Notes under the pieces: model-generated
Databases searched by the model: none
Seen by the model: only the letters and a program-made list of their open reading frames with translations
Told to the model about the DNA's origin: nothing
Shown here: positions 27,819-39,060 of the stretch, piece by piece
Layout: each line of letters begins with the position of its first letter
Numbering within the stretch: position 1 is the stretch's first letter
Position numbers and translations under genes: made by a program
Assembly (NCBI GenBank): GCA_002794775.1
Contig: NBAY01000007.1
Location: forward strand, 868,001 to 932,000
Source of the DNA: Porodaedalea pini
Lineage: Eukaryota > Basidiomycota > Agaricomycetes > Hymenochaetales > Hymenochaetaceae
Length of the DNA: 64,000 bases
Reading direction: 5' to 3'

Positions 27819-28696
27819 TTTTACAAAAAGTCGGCGGTTAAAGTGACAAAAGGGAAAGGTTGGCACGAAGGAAGGAACGGAGAGGTAGGGCTGAATTGGT
27901 ACGAGAGGGTTGTGTACAGATGTCAAGCACGACGGGGAGGGTCTGTGCTCGCTGTGCGCGACGACGAGGACCTGGACGACGAAGAGAGAGATGTAGAAAG
28001 GAAGATAAACAGCACGCGAACCGGATGAGCCTAACTACCTTACGGAGTCTCAAATACTACCATATCCGGTATAAAACCTCCTTAGATCGCTTACCAAGTT
28101 GCCTGCCGCTTATACGTTCTCCTTTGTCCTTTTCTTCCTTTGCGCGATGAAACATTCCGGTAGCCGAGGCAGCTGACTCCTTTCAGCCCATTCCTCTCAT
28201 CCTTTGTTTTCTATTTTTCAAGTATGAGTTCTACAGTGGTCGTATTGGTACAGAGCATGTATAATGTGCGGTTGAATAATGATATTGATACACCGAAAGC
28301 TCGGGAAATGATCAGTGGAAGAATCCAGGCAATACCAGCTATTGAATTCGAATGCATCTTTGCAAATAACAGCAGAAGTATCAGAGTTCTCGCCATCACC
28401 ATCTATGATAAACAGTCCTCTCTTGTTCATGCGGGTCCCTCAAGCGCGCAGCTGCCGCCAGTCTCGCCTCGCCTCGCCCTCGGGGACGACGCACGAGTCG
28501 CGCCGAGTTGCGCCTACATGTGATGGCAAGGTCCCGCGTCATTATGGATCCAGCGCTCTCACGTACTAGCCCATCGAAGCATCAGAGGATGCTGATCCAG
28601 AGAAAGATCTAGAGGTATGTGGTCGGCGGTGGGTGCTGTGAATTACGAGCTCCCCCGCGCGGGATGCTGTTGCTCGACAGTTTGCCTGTAAAGAAT
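27819..28696. other. Intergenic region between G-alpha promoter and transcription factor 3' end
   Basis: Upstream region of the G-alpha gene (minus strand) and 3' flank of the transcription factor. No supported gene. Frames on both strands are short. Confidence 0.55.
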
Positions 28697-31600
28697 TCAA
28701 TCACATGGATCAGTCCGCGGTATTATGGCGCGTTGCAGATGGTACAAAGGGGCGCACCTGTACCCGTGTCGCGACGTTTGATGCAGGGTCGCGTAAGGGT
28801 GTGAAGGCACACGCATCGCCGCTTGCTGCTGCTGCTGTCGCGCGTTTACGTTCCAGCCTCCAGATTCGTCGCGCGCCGCGCTCTGCGGAGTCGTAACGGA
28901 GAGAAACTGCCCAGATGTCGACGCACGCACAGCGCGGCTCGTCGACGAGATTGGTTGGTCAGGCACGATAGGTGCACCCTGGGGCGGCGCAGTGTTCGAA
29001 TGCACGGAAAAACGACGTCCGATCTCCGCCGTAGTCGCAAAGCCGTCCATCCCAGCCTGAGTTGAGGGAGGCATCGCCGGTCGCACGCCCTGCGTCGCGG
29101 GGGTCGGCGTCAAACTCTGTACCACAGGGGTAGGGGACTCGCTGGAGCGCAGCTCGTGCAGGTCCATTCGTGTGCGCGAGCTCGGCACGACGACGTGATG
29201 TCGAAGCGGGTCCGCCTTTTGCAGCCCGCCGAAGCGCTGCTGTGCAAATTTCTCGTTCTCGTGGAACCATCGCCAGTTCGCATGGTTCGTTAGGGCCAGC
29301 TCTGCTTCACTCATCTGCGGCTGCGGACGCGTGGCGGCAGGTATGGGCGTCCAGGGCTGCGATGGTACGGTTGGCAAAGCCGATCCGACTTGTATAGGTG
29401 GCCTTTTCAGAGCTTCATCGAGTTCCGGTGCTCGATGTGAAACATAGGGCTCTGTCGACCTTTCCCTAGGCATGACGTTAAAGCTAGATCCAGGGTCTGG
29501 TAGTGAAGATTTTATACTGGTCCTGTATAAGAAATCGAAGTTAGCTGGTGTCTCGTTTTCTGACACTGAAGAAATGACTTACAAAAACTTCCGCGCCATA
29601 ATCCATCGGGACTGCGCCAACTCAAGGTACCGAATACACTTCTCCACATCCTGCATATACCGTTCACATTCTCTCATCTTAGCAGCGACGTCGGTATCTC
29701 GCGCTCCGACCGCCATGGCTTGTGCAGCATGCATGCTCATCAGTTGCGTCACCGCTGCCAAATGCGCGACGTTGACCATGTTCGGTATGTTCGATAGTCC
29801 GCGGCGCGTCTGCGCGTCGACGATGCGGATCGCGGAGTGCGCAGCGCTCGTGCAGATCGAGTCCGCGGGGAAGGGGAACGTCTTGGTCGGCTGCGCGGGA
29901 ACGTCCTGCTGCGGCTGCGGAAGGAACGCGGACATCTGGCTGAAGGGGCGGTACACGAGGATGAGCGCGAGGTAGTACGTCGCGTATATCGTCGCAGACT
30001 GATTAGAGAAGACGTCATCCTCGATACTCGAAGACCAACGCACTGGATAGCCCTTAGCTGTCAGCCAGAAGCATGAAATCCGAAAATCCGACGCACTCAC
30101 GATGTTCTGGAACGGACTCGACCCATTCGTCCAGAGCAGTATTCAGCTGGCTGACGATCTGCTCTTGCCACTCATTACTGACGAGTCCGAGGAGAACCTT
30201 TGACTTGTCAATGCAATACTAGACATGGAGATTATCAATGTAAATGAAAATAAATAATTTGAAAAAACTCATTTACAATTGTTCGCAGTGCATGCGCCAT
30301 GATTTGCGTAAGCTTGAGCATGGAAACAAAACCCGAAACCATCGATGGCCTTCCAGCGGGCTGTCTGAAAGCCGGCTGGGAAGGATCGCTCGGTATCCAG
30401 TACTCATCGTCGACTTCCAGCGGCAGTTCAAGATCAAAGCTGCAATCAAATAATTAGTATTGAAATCTTATGGAGGGGGAAGAGATCACACACTCCTCTT
30501 CCCGAGCACAGCATGGCCGGCCCAGGCCCGCGCTCCCAAATCGATCGAATAAAACGAGCATCCTACGCGTAAAAAGTGATCACATAGTTTTCTAGATTCT
30601 TAAGCTGTTAATCTCACCAGAAAGCCCTCTTCCAAAGCTCATTCTCGACACTCGGCTTAAGGTTGTACACCTTTCTGCGATGCGCACCGACGTCCATCGC
30701 CTTACGCAGTCCGCTCCCGATAATCACCCAGCCTGCTGGCCCAATGGACGATCCCCGAAGGAACATAGCTCCAAGCTGAATGACTGTACTTTAGCAAGAC
30801 ACAAGAAGGCGCAAGCGATAAGCTTACTGAACAAAATTGTAAATCAAACAAAGAAGGAGGATCAAGTGAAGTCACCGTAAACGAAGGACCATCTATTCGA
30901 AGCTAAATTTAGAAAAAAAACCATAACGAAGATAAGAATGAATCACCCACCTAAACTCCTCAGAAAAAATCGCCATCCCGCACTAGCCCATTCGACCTCT
31001 TCAGCGGACTCTTCCACCTCAGGCAAGCCGCCGCCATTCTCCGAGCCCCATCCATCCCATAATACACGCCGATCCTCGCTCCAGCGCGCCGCTACGGCCA
31101 ATATAGCCCACACGACGCCCGCGAATTGCGCGTCGCGCAAGTGGAGGCCATCGTGGAACTGTGCGTAGAATGTCGGAGCATGCAGGAGCGGGAAAATCGT
31201 GTTCGTGTGGTGGAAGTAGAGCGCGAGGAGCGGGAGTGTGAGGTCTGAGGGCGGGAAGGCGAACACCGGGTTCGGCAGTTTCTGTGACGATGTAGGAGAG
31301 GGCGGGAAGGAGCCGGAGGCAAGGGGCGAGCGTTTACACTCCCATGCTTCTTCCCACTATTCGCGGCAACATAAATGAACGCATATTAGTAAGGCATGAC
31401 ATTAATGAATGAAAAAATAGCATTGCCTACAGGTGCAAAGGTCCAGTACGCCCGTCGACGTCCCTTAGGGATGTTGCATATACCAAGACGACCAGCGTCA
31501 AACCAGACCTCCTCTGAACCCTCCCCCGGCTCATGGAATCCGTCATCACCAGCAGTAATGCGCATATAACGACGTGTTGCCCGCACGAGGGGGAGCAGGG

Positions 31601-32526
31601 ACGATTTTCCGTGAAATCGGATACTGCCCTCTTCCCCAATGCTTCCGAAATTGCTTCCCGTAGAAGAAGCAAAGCCGTCCTGCTTAGGGGACTCACCAGA
31701 CCCGATTCCCGTGCCAGCGGGCGAGTCCGCATCAGATGTCGAAACCTGCGATTTGCCACGGACGGTGAGGCGTTGGCGAGGCCAATCCAAGACGCTGAAC
31801 TCCTCGTCGGACGAAAAATAAATTTCGTCATCGGAGTGACTCGATTCGCGCTCACGTTCCACCGGGTTGTGCAGGAGCAGTGAGGTGTTCGTGGGCATAT
31901 ATATTGATTGGTTCGCGGTGGGCTGCCCGGGTTTCGAAGTCGTTGCATTTTCCGGTCTGTCAGAGGACCCGACATCCCGCTCATGGTCATTCCTCCACGA
32001 GCCTCTGGGTATAGGCGGCCCGATCATCTCTGTGAAATCAGCCTCTGGTCGAAGCTATTAATCATTTTGTTAGATTCAAGCTGAGACATGCGATTAGCAT
32101 GCGGACCAACCCTCTTGAGCAGCCGTTCGAATCGCTCTATGCGATCCTCGAGTGCAGTAACATACCTAAAGATACCGATTTAAAATTAGTTGTACTCGAT
32201 GTGTAAGATAAATGCTGACGCCTTGGGTGGCCCTCTCGGTCTCGAAGCTTCTCTACAACAAACAGGTTGACTATGAGTGGTCTGCGTGCGTGTCACAAGG
32301 ATGAGAAACGGACTCACAAATAAGTGCACGGACATTGGCTCCTCTTGCAGTTTGAGCATTTCGAGTTGGGTGTCGTGGAGCCATCGCAACGCGTCTTCCG
32401 CCTCCGACAGAAATCACACGCACGATCCGATTTTCTTGCCTGAGCTGCGGGCGCAGGTGAGGATGGTCTTGGCTCCAATTCCGGTTTAAATTCATCGAGT
32501 TTGATAGCGAAGACTGCGCTGGACAT
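28697..32526 (-). CDS. Zn2Cys6 transcription factor with fungal-specific TF domain
   Basis: A multi-exon minus-strand gene. The first exon encodes the binuclear zinc cluster CDFCRRRKTRC...CSNCKRSQCPC (about 32,430-32,345). This is followed across two introns by a linker/coiled coil YVTALEDRIERFERLLKRL (about 32,160-32,055) and the continuation RPEADFTEMIGPPIPRGSW. A long acidic serine-rich segment runs at 31,950-31,600. The fungal-specific TF domain follows (LPNPVFAFPPSDLTLPLLAL, about 31,270; LRKAMDVGAHRRKVYNL, about 30,700; YYLALILVYRPFSQ, about 29,950). The C-terminal exon 29,566-28,697 is Pro/Ser-rich with a short poly-Gln. The chosen start gives MSSAVFAIKLDEF; an in-frame ATG at 32,709 would add 61 residues. 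The layout resembles XlnR-type regulators, but the target pathway cannot be told from sequence. Confidence 0.85.
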
Positions 32527-33041
32527 AAGCGCGGCGAGGGATCCAGCTGAGACGGACGGAACGGGGGCGGATTGGTGGGCTGCGACTTGTATAGAACGCG
32601 TGGCTGACGGGGAGGAGAAGTGAATGAGGGGGGGGGTGTATAGAACGAACAAGCTTGGCTCAGAATCGGTACTACATAAAAGCTGGATGGAGGTGCTGCG
32701 GAGTGACAATATGACATGCTTAGTACGCGTCTAAACAGAATCCCCGCCCAGAAAGAAGACATTCTAAGGTTTAGTTTCCATTTCGAGTTGTACCGTCTCC
32801 GGTCACGTCACGTGAGGCACCCAACTCGGTCCCGAAGCACGCGCACACCGTGGCCGGCCCCGGCTATCTGTCACACAATCGGATCCGAGTCGTTGAGCGC
32901 ACTCTCAGGTTACTCCGTGACAACGACGGCGCGGCCCCGACATTAATATTAATATTGACCGACGCGGCAACAGATATAAGAAACGATTTCAATCTCCGAG
33001 AAATTCCGAGACACGGTCCCTACTCTTTATCTCCGACCACG
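32527..33041. promoter_or_regulatory. Divergent promoter region, transcription factor / SDHAF4
   Basis: About 0.5 kb separates the start of the transcription factor (minus) from SDHAF4 (plus). A 12-nt TTAATATTAATA stretch lies at 32,943-32,954, and ATATAAG near 32,973 could act as a TATA box for SDHAF4. No operator is recognisable. Confidence 0.45.
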
Positions 33042-33389
33042 ATGTTCTTACTCAGACAGGCCGCTCGTCGCACACGGCACCTCTCCAGCTCGGCCTTGAA
33101 CCGCCCAGCACCCCCGCCGCTTCCACCCAGGCAGCAGCGCGAGTTCGAGGAGCTCGTTCGCGCGGCAGGCACGCCCGCTGCATCCACAGACTCATCCATC
33201 GCCTCTGAGGCAGCTATCTTGCAAGCACGCATCGCCAAAGGCGAGGAGCTCCATCCCGACGCTCGCAGGACGCCCCCAGCAGAGTTCGAAGGCGATACGA
33301 ACCCAGTCACTGGGGAGGTTGGCGGACCAAAGCGAGAGCCCGTGCGGCATGGCGATTGGAGCTATAGCGGACGCGCCTCTGATTTCTAA
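33042..33389 (+). CDS. SDH8: Succinate dehydrogenase assembly factor 4 (SDHAF4/Sdh8), mitochondrial
   Basis: A single exon of 115 residues. The family binds flavinylated SDH1 before it joins complex II in the mitochondrial matrix. The N-terminus MFLLRQAARRTRHLSSSALN is a typical targeting peptide (Arg and Ser, no acids). The C-terminus carries the DUF1674 signature: NPVTGEVGGPKREPVRHGDW, then SYSGRASDF at the very end. ATG 33,042 was chosen over the longer open frame upstream because it starts the targeting peptide and follows a plausible TATA region. The middle is low-complexity Pro/Ala-rich. Confidence 0.9.
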   Translation: MFLLRQAARRTRHLSSSALNRPAPPPLPPRQQREFEELVRAAGTPAASTDSSIASEAAILQARIAKGEELHPDARRTPPAEFEGDTNPVTGEVGGPKREPVRHGDWSYSGRASDF

Positions 33390-34224
33390 GATGGGTGGAA
33401 GGATGATGGTAGTACAAGTCACGCCGATGGTGATCGCACGAGCCGAAATGGAGTGAATTGACAGGGTTCGTTAGCTTCGCTGCTGCGGACAACGTGGCTA
33501 TCCCTTGTTTTGGGACCTTTCCGTCGCTGTCTAAAAGGTACCATGGTTTCGGGGTCGATCGAATTTTTGCCTCTCGATTTCAAGTTTGTCGTCGAGCGCG
33601 TTGTATCAACGTATATATTTTCTCCCTCAATTTCGGATATTCGTACTGGGCAGGGACAGCGAATACATGTATCAGGTTCCCTCGAAGCGCATTTGATCTT
33701 TTGCTTCTCCTTTCATTTCGGGCTTGTCCCTATCTACATATATTCTGAACTCTCCTTTCAAACCTTTTCACGATCTTCAAGTGCTGCGGACAGTCATTAA
33801 GGCAGTGTAGGCTCATCGCAAATCAGGTCAAGTAAAAGCACCATTATCTTCGCGTTTTAAAGCACGGCGAACGCCTCGGACTTGACCGTGGATTTCGGGC
33901 CTGACATACACATCGGTACGCAGCTGCTTCAAAAAACAGCCCTAAATCGCACCCGCGAAAGTCGGTAAGAAGATGAAAATTTCCGGACTCCTGCTCAGCC
34001 CAATACCAGTACCAGGTGATTTTTTCCAGTGCAACAGCAACGACAGAAATCAAGATGAGCGGTACAAACAGAACGACGACAACACCGATTTAGTGGAGAG
34101 GGTACAGTACGAAAATGCCGGTAGAAAATGGAAGACAAGTAGCACCGCGACAGAAGCCTGGTCTCCGGATAATGGGTTTATCAAGTGTGTTGCATCCATA
34201 TCGATGTCGAGCCGAAACTGTGGA
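33390..34224. other. Intergenic region, no confident gene
   Basis: The region lies between the SDHAF4 and hemerythrin-like 3' ends. A short minus frame (34,053-33,844) has a hydrophobic run VVVVLFVPLILISVVAVAL but no start context or partner exon, so I do not call it. Confidence 0.5.
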
Positions 34225-35455
34225 TCATATTGGAATCTGCTCGATCTCCTCGAGTGTCCAGTACTTCTTCAAGTTCTCTCCCTGCAAGTCCGCTACCTCC
34301 TCGTCGAGGTGCTGCATCAGTACGTCCCTGTATGAGTAATCAGCCAGCCAGCCAGCCAGCCAGATGCTCGCCCATCGGCGTGAAATGAAACGAAGATCAA
34401 GTTTGAGAGAAGAACCTGAATAAAATGATCAAACGTATCTCCATCACTTGAGCCAAGCTCATACGACTCACGCATCAACGTGGCGCGACAAAGACGCACG
34501 AAGGCGACGGGGGTGCGAATAAGAATGTAAACCACGCAACAAGGGAGATAGAAAGATAGGCAACGAACGTATACCTAAATGAATCAAAACACTCGCGCAT
34601 GCGTTGCGGGGAATACGTCGTCGGGTTCTCTCGAAATTCGCGCGTTAGTGCGCTGAGCCTGACCAGGCCTGCGTGTGTAAACCAAGCGAAATGTTATCAG
34701 CTTCTGTCCAATCACGCCCGGCCCACAGCGCGCGGCTATAAGAGAAGGTTCAAGGAAGAATATGGCTTACCCTCGTGAATTCCCTCATGGGACTTCCTAT
34801 GTTGCTCGTGTGCTGCAAAAGAGGGCATCTTCTTCGCGAGTTCAGGGAATATGAATCGCTATACCAACATGATTTTAGCTCTTGCACATTGATGAAGAGA
34901 GTCAGATGAACCTCTTCGATGGTATGATGCGCCTCAAGATCTGTAGCGTAGTCTCTTTAGTGATAGAAGTAGAGAATGTGACTGATATAAGCACAAACAC
35001 TGTTTGAGACTATCCGTTTCTCTGAGGTACATCGGGAGCGACATGCGTTGATTAGCGAAGGATCCGTCTGCAAGCTATCGGTTCTTCTCAGCAAGTAGCA
35101 TTTGGAAACTTTTGACTGTCGATGTATTACCTCGTACAAACGAGTAACTGCAAGAGAAACGGGACAATATTTAGGACCAATTTCACTAGAATGGTAACTG
35201 TGGCATACATTCGGCTTTGAAGTAATTGTGGAAGTGTTCCATCGTCACTGATAGCTACAACATGCCTTTCAGATCTCTTTTAATAAAAAAAGCTTATGAT
35301 AAACGTACTTTGTTCCATCGTGTCTCCTCGTCCTCCGTTCCTTGGTAGCCGCGGAACATGATAGTGCGGTGTGCTCTGAAGTTCTTCCCAGTGAAGTAAT
35401 ACCCAAGAAAGTTTGTCGCTCGAGGTCTTGATACTCGAGAAATAAGTCTAAGCAT
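34225..35455 (-). CDS. Hemerythrin-like (HHE domain) cation-binding protein
   Basis: About eight small exons on the minus strand. The start at 35,455 gives MLRLISRVSRPRATNFLGYY, a mildly presequence-like N-terminus. Next come TMEHFHNYFKAE (about 35,240), a 17-nt exon (35,147-35,131) completing FTRLYE, ADGSFANQRMSLPMYLRETD (35,074-35,008), EAHHTIEE (about 34,940), RFIFPELAKKMPSFAAHEQH with HEGIHEG (about 34,860-34,770), LTREFRENPTTYSPQRM (about 34,620) and DVLMQHLDEEVADLQ (about 34,320), ending WTLEEIEQIPI. The spaced His/Glu residues (HH..EE, H..H, HEGIH, QHLDEE) match the diiron ligands of HHE domains, a four-helix fold that binds O2 or metal. The protein is about 205 residues. Substrate and location are unknown. 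The intron before the last exon (about 250 nt) contains a CAGC repeat. Confidence 0.8.
34341..34363. repeat. (CAGC)n microsatellite in a hemerythrin-gene intron
   Basis: Five to six perfect CAGC units lie inside the last intron of the hemerythrin-like gene. Confidence 0.9.
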
Positions 35456-35739
35456 GCAGCAGCTCTTTCAATTGATTGGTGGTGATTTATAAGTTGTTAG
35501 TTTTAATGCTCACTCACCCAACCGACTCGGAGAGATGATTTGTCGGGACAGTATACGTATGTATAATCCACTTCTCCTTATTGGGCGTCAGAAATCACCT
35601 TCCAAAACGGGGAGTCGGGCAAGCTCGGGATGAGCTCAGGACGTGAACGTGAAAGTCGAGCACGACCACTTCTGCATCGTCGACGACGGCGACGAGACTG
35701 CATTAACACGACCGCAAGCATATATTGACTGTGTTTTCG

Positions 35740-36845
35740 ATGTCGCTGCCGGCGTCCACTTTCCTCCGCGCCTCGACGGGACTGCGTCGCCCGGTTGCGC
35801 GCTCACTCGTTAGTCACCTCCAAGGTGTGTATGCTGCATCGCGTTACATTGGGTGTTTCACTGACTGCATACCAACTCTCAGCTCGTTCAGCGGCTTCTC
35901 AGGCTTCTCAATCTCCTGCATCGTATGAATACGTTCCAGGCGGTCGTGCGTATGCTCTGCTATTTCTCGCAAAAGCGAAGTTATCAACTTGTATATATGA
36001 CGTCTTGCAGCCATCTACAAGGGCACCGTGAATGACCCAACACCCTTTCCACCTTCATCCAAAGCACACGGCTCATACCACTGGGCATTTGAGCGCCTTC
36101 TCTCTGCCTCGCTTGTGCCGATCACTGCCGCCGCATTTGTGACGACAGGAAGCCAATACCCACTTATCGACGCTCTCCTCGGCGTCTCGCTGGTTATGCA
36201 CAGTCATATCGGAGTGAGTCCTCTTCTGTTCTGTCAATCTATTATCAAAAATGAGCCCTCCACGACTTCGTCAATAAATTTTATGCTGCGCGCGGAGGCC
36301 TTCATCCTTGGTTTTTGGGTCAAGCTGACTGGCAATCTTATGGCTGCGGACCTCATTCTCCACGGGCTCATTCCGTCTTGTCGCCCCGTTACTGCGCAAG
36401 ATGTGCTTCAATGTGATCGCTGAGGATATTCTAATTATACACATGTTTTCCTTCAATACCTCGCTTTGTCGTTCAATTCGTTTACACGACCCTTTCCGCG
36501 ACGGTGGTCATCGTAAACACCATGGACAGATGTCTCCGCATTAACATCCCTCTTGTTTCCGAATGCAGTGTCCGCGCCTTAATGCTGTGTGCTGACTTCT
36601 GTTCCGTTTAGTTCGAGTCCAGCCGCATTGACTACCTCCACCCCCGCAAATTCCCTATCCTCGGGCCGATCATCAAATGGACCATCCGCTCGCTGACTGC
36701 CGGCGCAGTGTACGGTGTCTTCATGTTCAACACGAATGATATTGGTGCGTATTGTTGTTTCACATCTAAATACGTACTTCTCTCATATTAATGTACATGG
36801 CGTGTAGGTCTGTGCGAGTTGATTGCGAGGGTCTGGCATGCATGA
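35740..36845 (+). CDS. SDH4: Succinate dehydrogenase membrane anchor subunit (SDHD/CybS)
   Basis: Five exons (35,740-35,824, 35,883-35,945, 36,011-36,213, 36,612-36,744, 36,808-36,845) encode 173 residues. It is one of the two inner-membrane anchors of complex II and helps bind heme b and ubiquinone. The presequence is MSLPASTFLRASTGLRRPVA. Conserved parts are GGPIYKGTVNDPTPFPP, GSYHWAFERLLSASLVP (membrane helix 1), LLGVSLVMHSHIGFESS with the heme-ligand His region, IDYLHPRKFPILGPIIKW, a third helix GAVYGVFMFNTNDIG and the end LCELIARVWHA. Intron 3 is 398 nt, unusually long for this window. The gene is divergent from the hemerythrin-like gene (285 bp apart). Confidence 0.92.
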
Positions 36846-38050
36846 TTGACTCAATCGTACTTCGTCTGTTCTTTTTTTACGTTGTTGCTCTCTCTCCCTT
36901 TCTGTCGAATCCGAACTGAATAACAAGAGATGTGATTGATGCGTGTCTGATTCTGTGAGCTTGTCGAATTTGACTTGTGCATCCCCCGTCCTCTTACGCC
37001 GGCTGATAAAGTGTTTCTGAGTTTATCGGACCAGTCTCTTTGTGTTTAGGACTCAGGTTTTTGCTGCATGCATAGGCATTGATTCTGCCTGGCTTGCTAT
37101 TTGAACCCTAGCTGCGCCAGAAGCTCAGTTCGATATTTTCGCATCACTGGCGCATGATACGATGTTTTCGAACCATTGATAAGTGGTCGACAGTACCCAA
37201 TCTTTCTCCGATACACTGGTCGTCTCAATGAATTTGCGACCCTCTTCTACACTTAGACCCATTGCTATGGCGTTCTTCGATGCCGACCGATCGTAGCGCG
37301 GATATATGCGCGTTTAACTCCGGTGTTTATTCTCTGGTGCCACCACTGATCAATATACTTGCAGCTACAGTCAATCGAATCTCTGTTGGTTACACAGGCC
37401 CTACATTCTCGCACCGGTCACCAACTTCTTGCCTTGAAGGCAACCCTTGGATCAAGAGGGTAAAGCTAAAAAAAGTATGTTACGGGAGCGAGCTGTCGCT
37501 CCTGGAGTCGCGGTGTAACTTTGAGCCCATCCGAGCTGCCTGATAAGACGTATAGAAGGTGAACAAAATTTTATGGTGTACGGTGAGTTCGGTTCTCAGT
37601 CGAGGTAAATTTACGGCAAAAATCTCCTGGTACATTTCAGACTGAAATAATCGCCCATGGATCAAACCCCCGAATCTCGCGCAAGATACTTGTTCGGTCG
37701 GGAAAACGAAGTCAGTGTAAGAGGTCAAACACTCATAACGAAATCAATGGCTAAATAATGCGTACGCAAGTCATCATGCAGGCGGAGCTATGATCATGTG
37801 TCTTCCTGGGATCTCGCAAACACCGCCAAGCCTCTTATCGCGGGCTCTTAGGACACGAAAATCGGGGAACGGTGTATCATGACTGGATAGACCAAATCCC
37901 AACCGTCCCGTCAGCAAATGGAAGGCAAACAAGTGTGGTTTCGACTTAAGAGTCCTGCCGTCCGCAACTGCAAAGCTTATCACTTCACTTCAGCCGGGAA
38001 TTGAAAGCTTGCCGTTGGAAAGGGGCATCGTGAAGTTGTGTACTTGTTTG
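36846..38050. other. Intergenic to repeat transition, no gene seen
   Basis: 3' flank of SDHD, then sequence of mixed composition. Short frames (37,262-37,543 plus; 37,983-37,774 minus) show no domain. The decayed AT-rich compartment begins here. Confidence 0.5.
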
Positions 38051-38053
38051 CCT

Positions 38054-39060
38054 TCACGGTAATAAGCCAGGATTACCCCATCTGAAATTCCCATTGAGCG
38101 AGTTGTACACATTAGTTTGAGGGGGCATACCTTCAGAGACACCAGCAGATATACAACAGTTACTGCTGCAGATAGAGACCATGCCAGCTGGACTTGGATT
38201 GAGCTTGCTGGTCAGATCAAATGATATGGGATAGTTTGGTGGCTCTTCAGGTGAGAATAGTACAACCTTCCCAAGATGCTGCCTTGAACTGAATATTGTT
38301 TGTTCGTCATAAAGACTTGGCTTAACTTTCCTTGCTCCCATGAAGAAGTTTGCTTGGCTCTTATGAGAAACTGTCATCCCCGTGTGTTCAGGACCGGCGT
38401 CATAATTCATCGGCAGTGAACTGTGAAATATTATTTGAGATGCTTCGTTGAAGCTAGTCAAATGAGCTTGAATACCACCTACATCAGATATGCGCGACTT
38501 CCGCTTATTTCATGCACTACAAAAGTGGCTCTGGTCAAATGTACTGCAAGTCTTTTGACGAAATTTTCTCACTACAGAATATGGACTTTGTCCAGGCATT
38601 GCCTTCCGAGTCGTCCGAAACAGAGGTCAAAGTCAAGATGTGCTGATGCCCATACAACACTATATCATAGGAATATCTTGTCGGATTTAGCTTGTAATAC
38701 ATGAAATCGAAAGGGTCTGTCAACTTGAAGTTATTCCTGAGACCTAAGTGAGTCTGCTAATTTTTTTAGAACATAGCAGTAGTGGAAGATACTTCACAGG
38801 CTTTATTCTGGGGTTTGAGTCAGCTGAAGTCAATATGCCATGCTGCCTCAGTAACTTATAAAAATCTTCAGTGAATCATCCAATGCACATATGAACCCTG
38901 TAAAGTTAGTAGAAAATCAGCTCATCCATTTGTAAAGAACTGCTAGTAGAGTACCTCCTGAGTACATATGATCCAGTGGAGCCCACTTAGCCAGTTTCAC
39001 CCTCTGTTCTGTGAAGCCAAGAATGGAATCTTTCTGCAGGTACTCAGTACATGAGATGGA
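38054..39060 (-). pseudogene. Unrecognised decayed multi-exon gene
   Basis: Coding-like pieces on the minus strand share orientation and are separated by short GT-AG gaps. They are QKDSILGFTEQRVKLAKW (about 39,030), EDFYKLLRQHGILTSADSNP (about 38,860), TDPFDFMYYKLNPTRYSYDI (38,723-38,660) and HLTSFNEASQIIFHSS followed by an open stretch to 38,054. Stops and frame changes interrupt the second piece. I know no family with these motifs. Its AT-rich surroundings suggest a fossil, possibly of transposon origin. Confidence 0.4.

Noticed and set aside
31386..31990. Second overlapping minus frame within the transcription-factor region
   Set aside because: The frame ending at 31,386 fits the exon order and acidic/Ser-rich linker. 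The other is its shadow.
34317..34535. Minus frame containing SSDGDTFDHFIQ in the hemerythrin-like gene
   Set aside because: Skipping it joins FDSFR to DVLMQHLDEE in perfect HHE-domain context, so it is read as intron.
36028..36423. Continuation of the SDHD frame past 36,213
   Set aside because: Splicing at GTGAGT (36,214) to 36,612 restores the conserved HSHIGFESSRIDYLHPRKFP sequence. The rest is intron.
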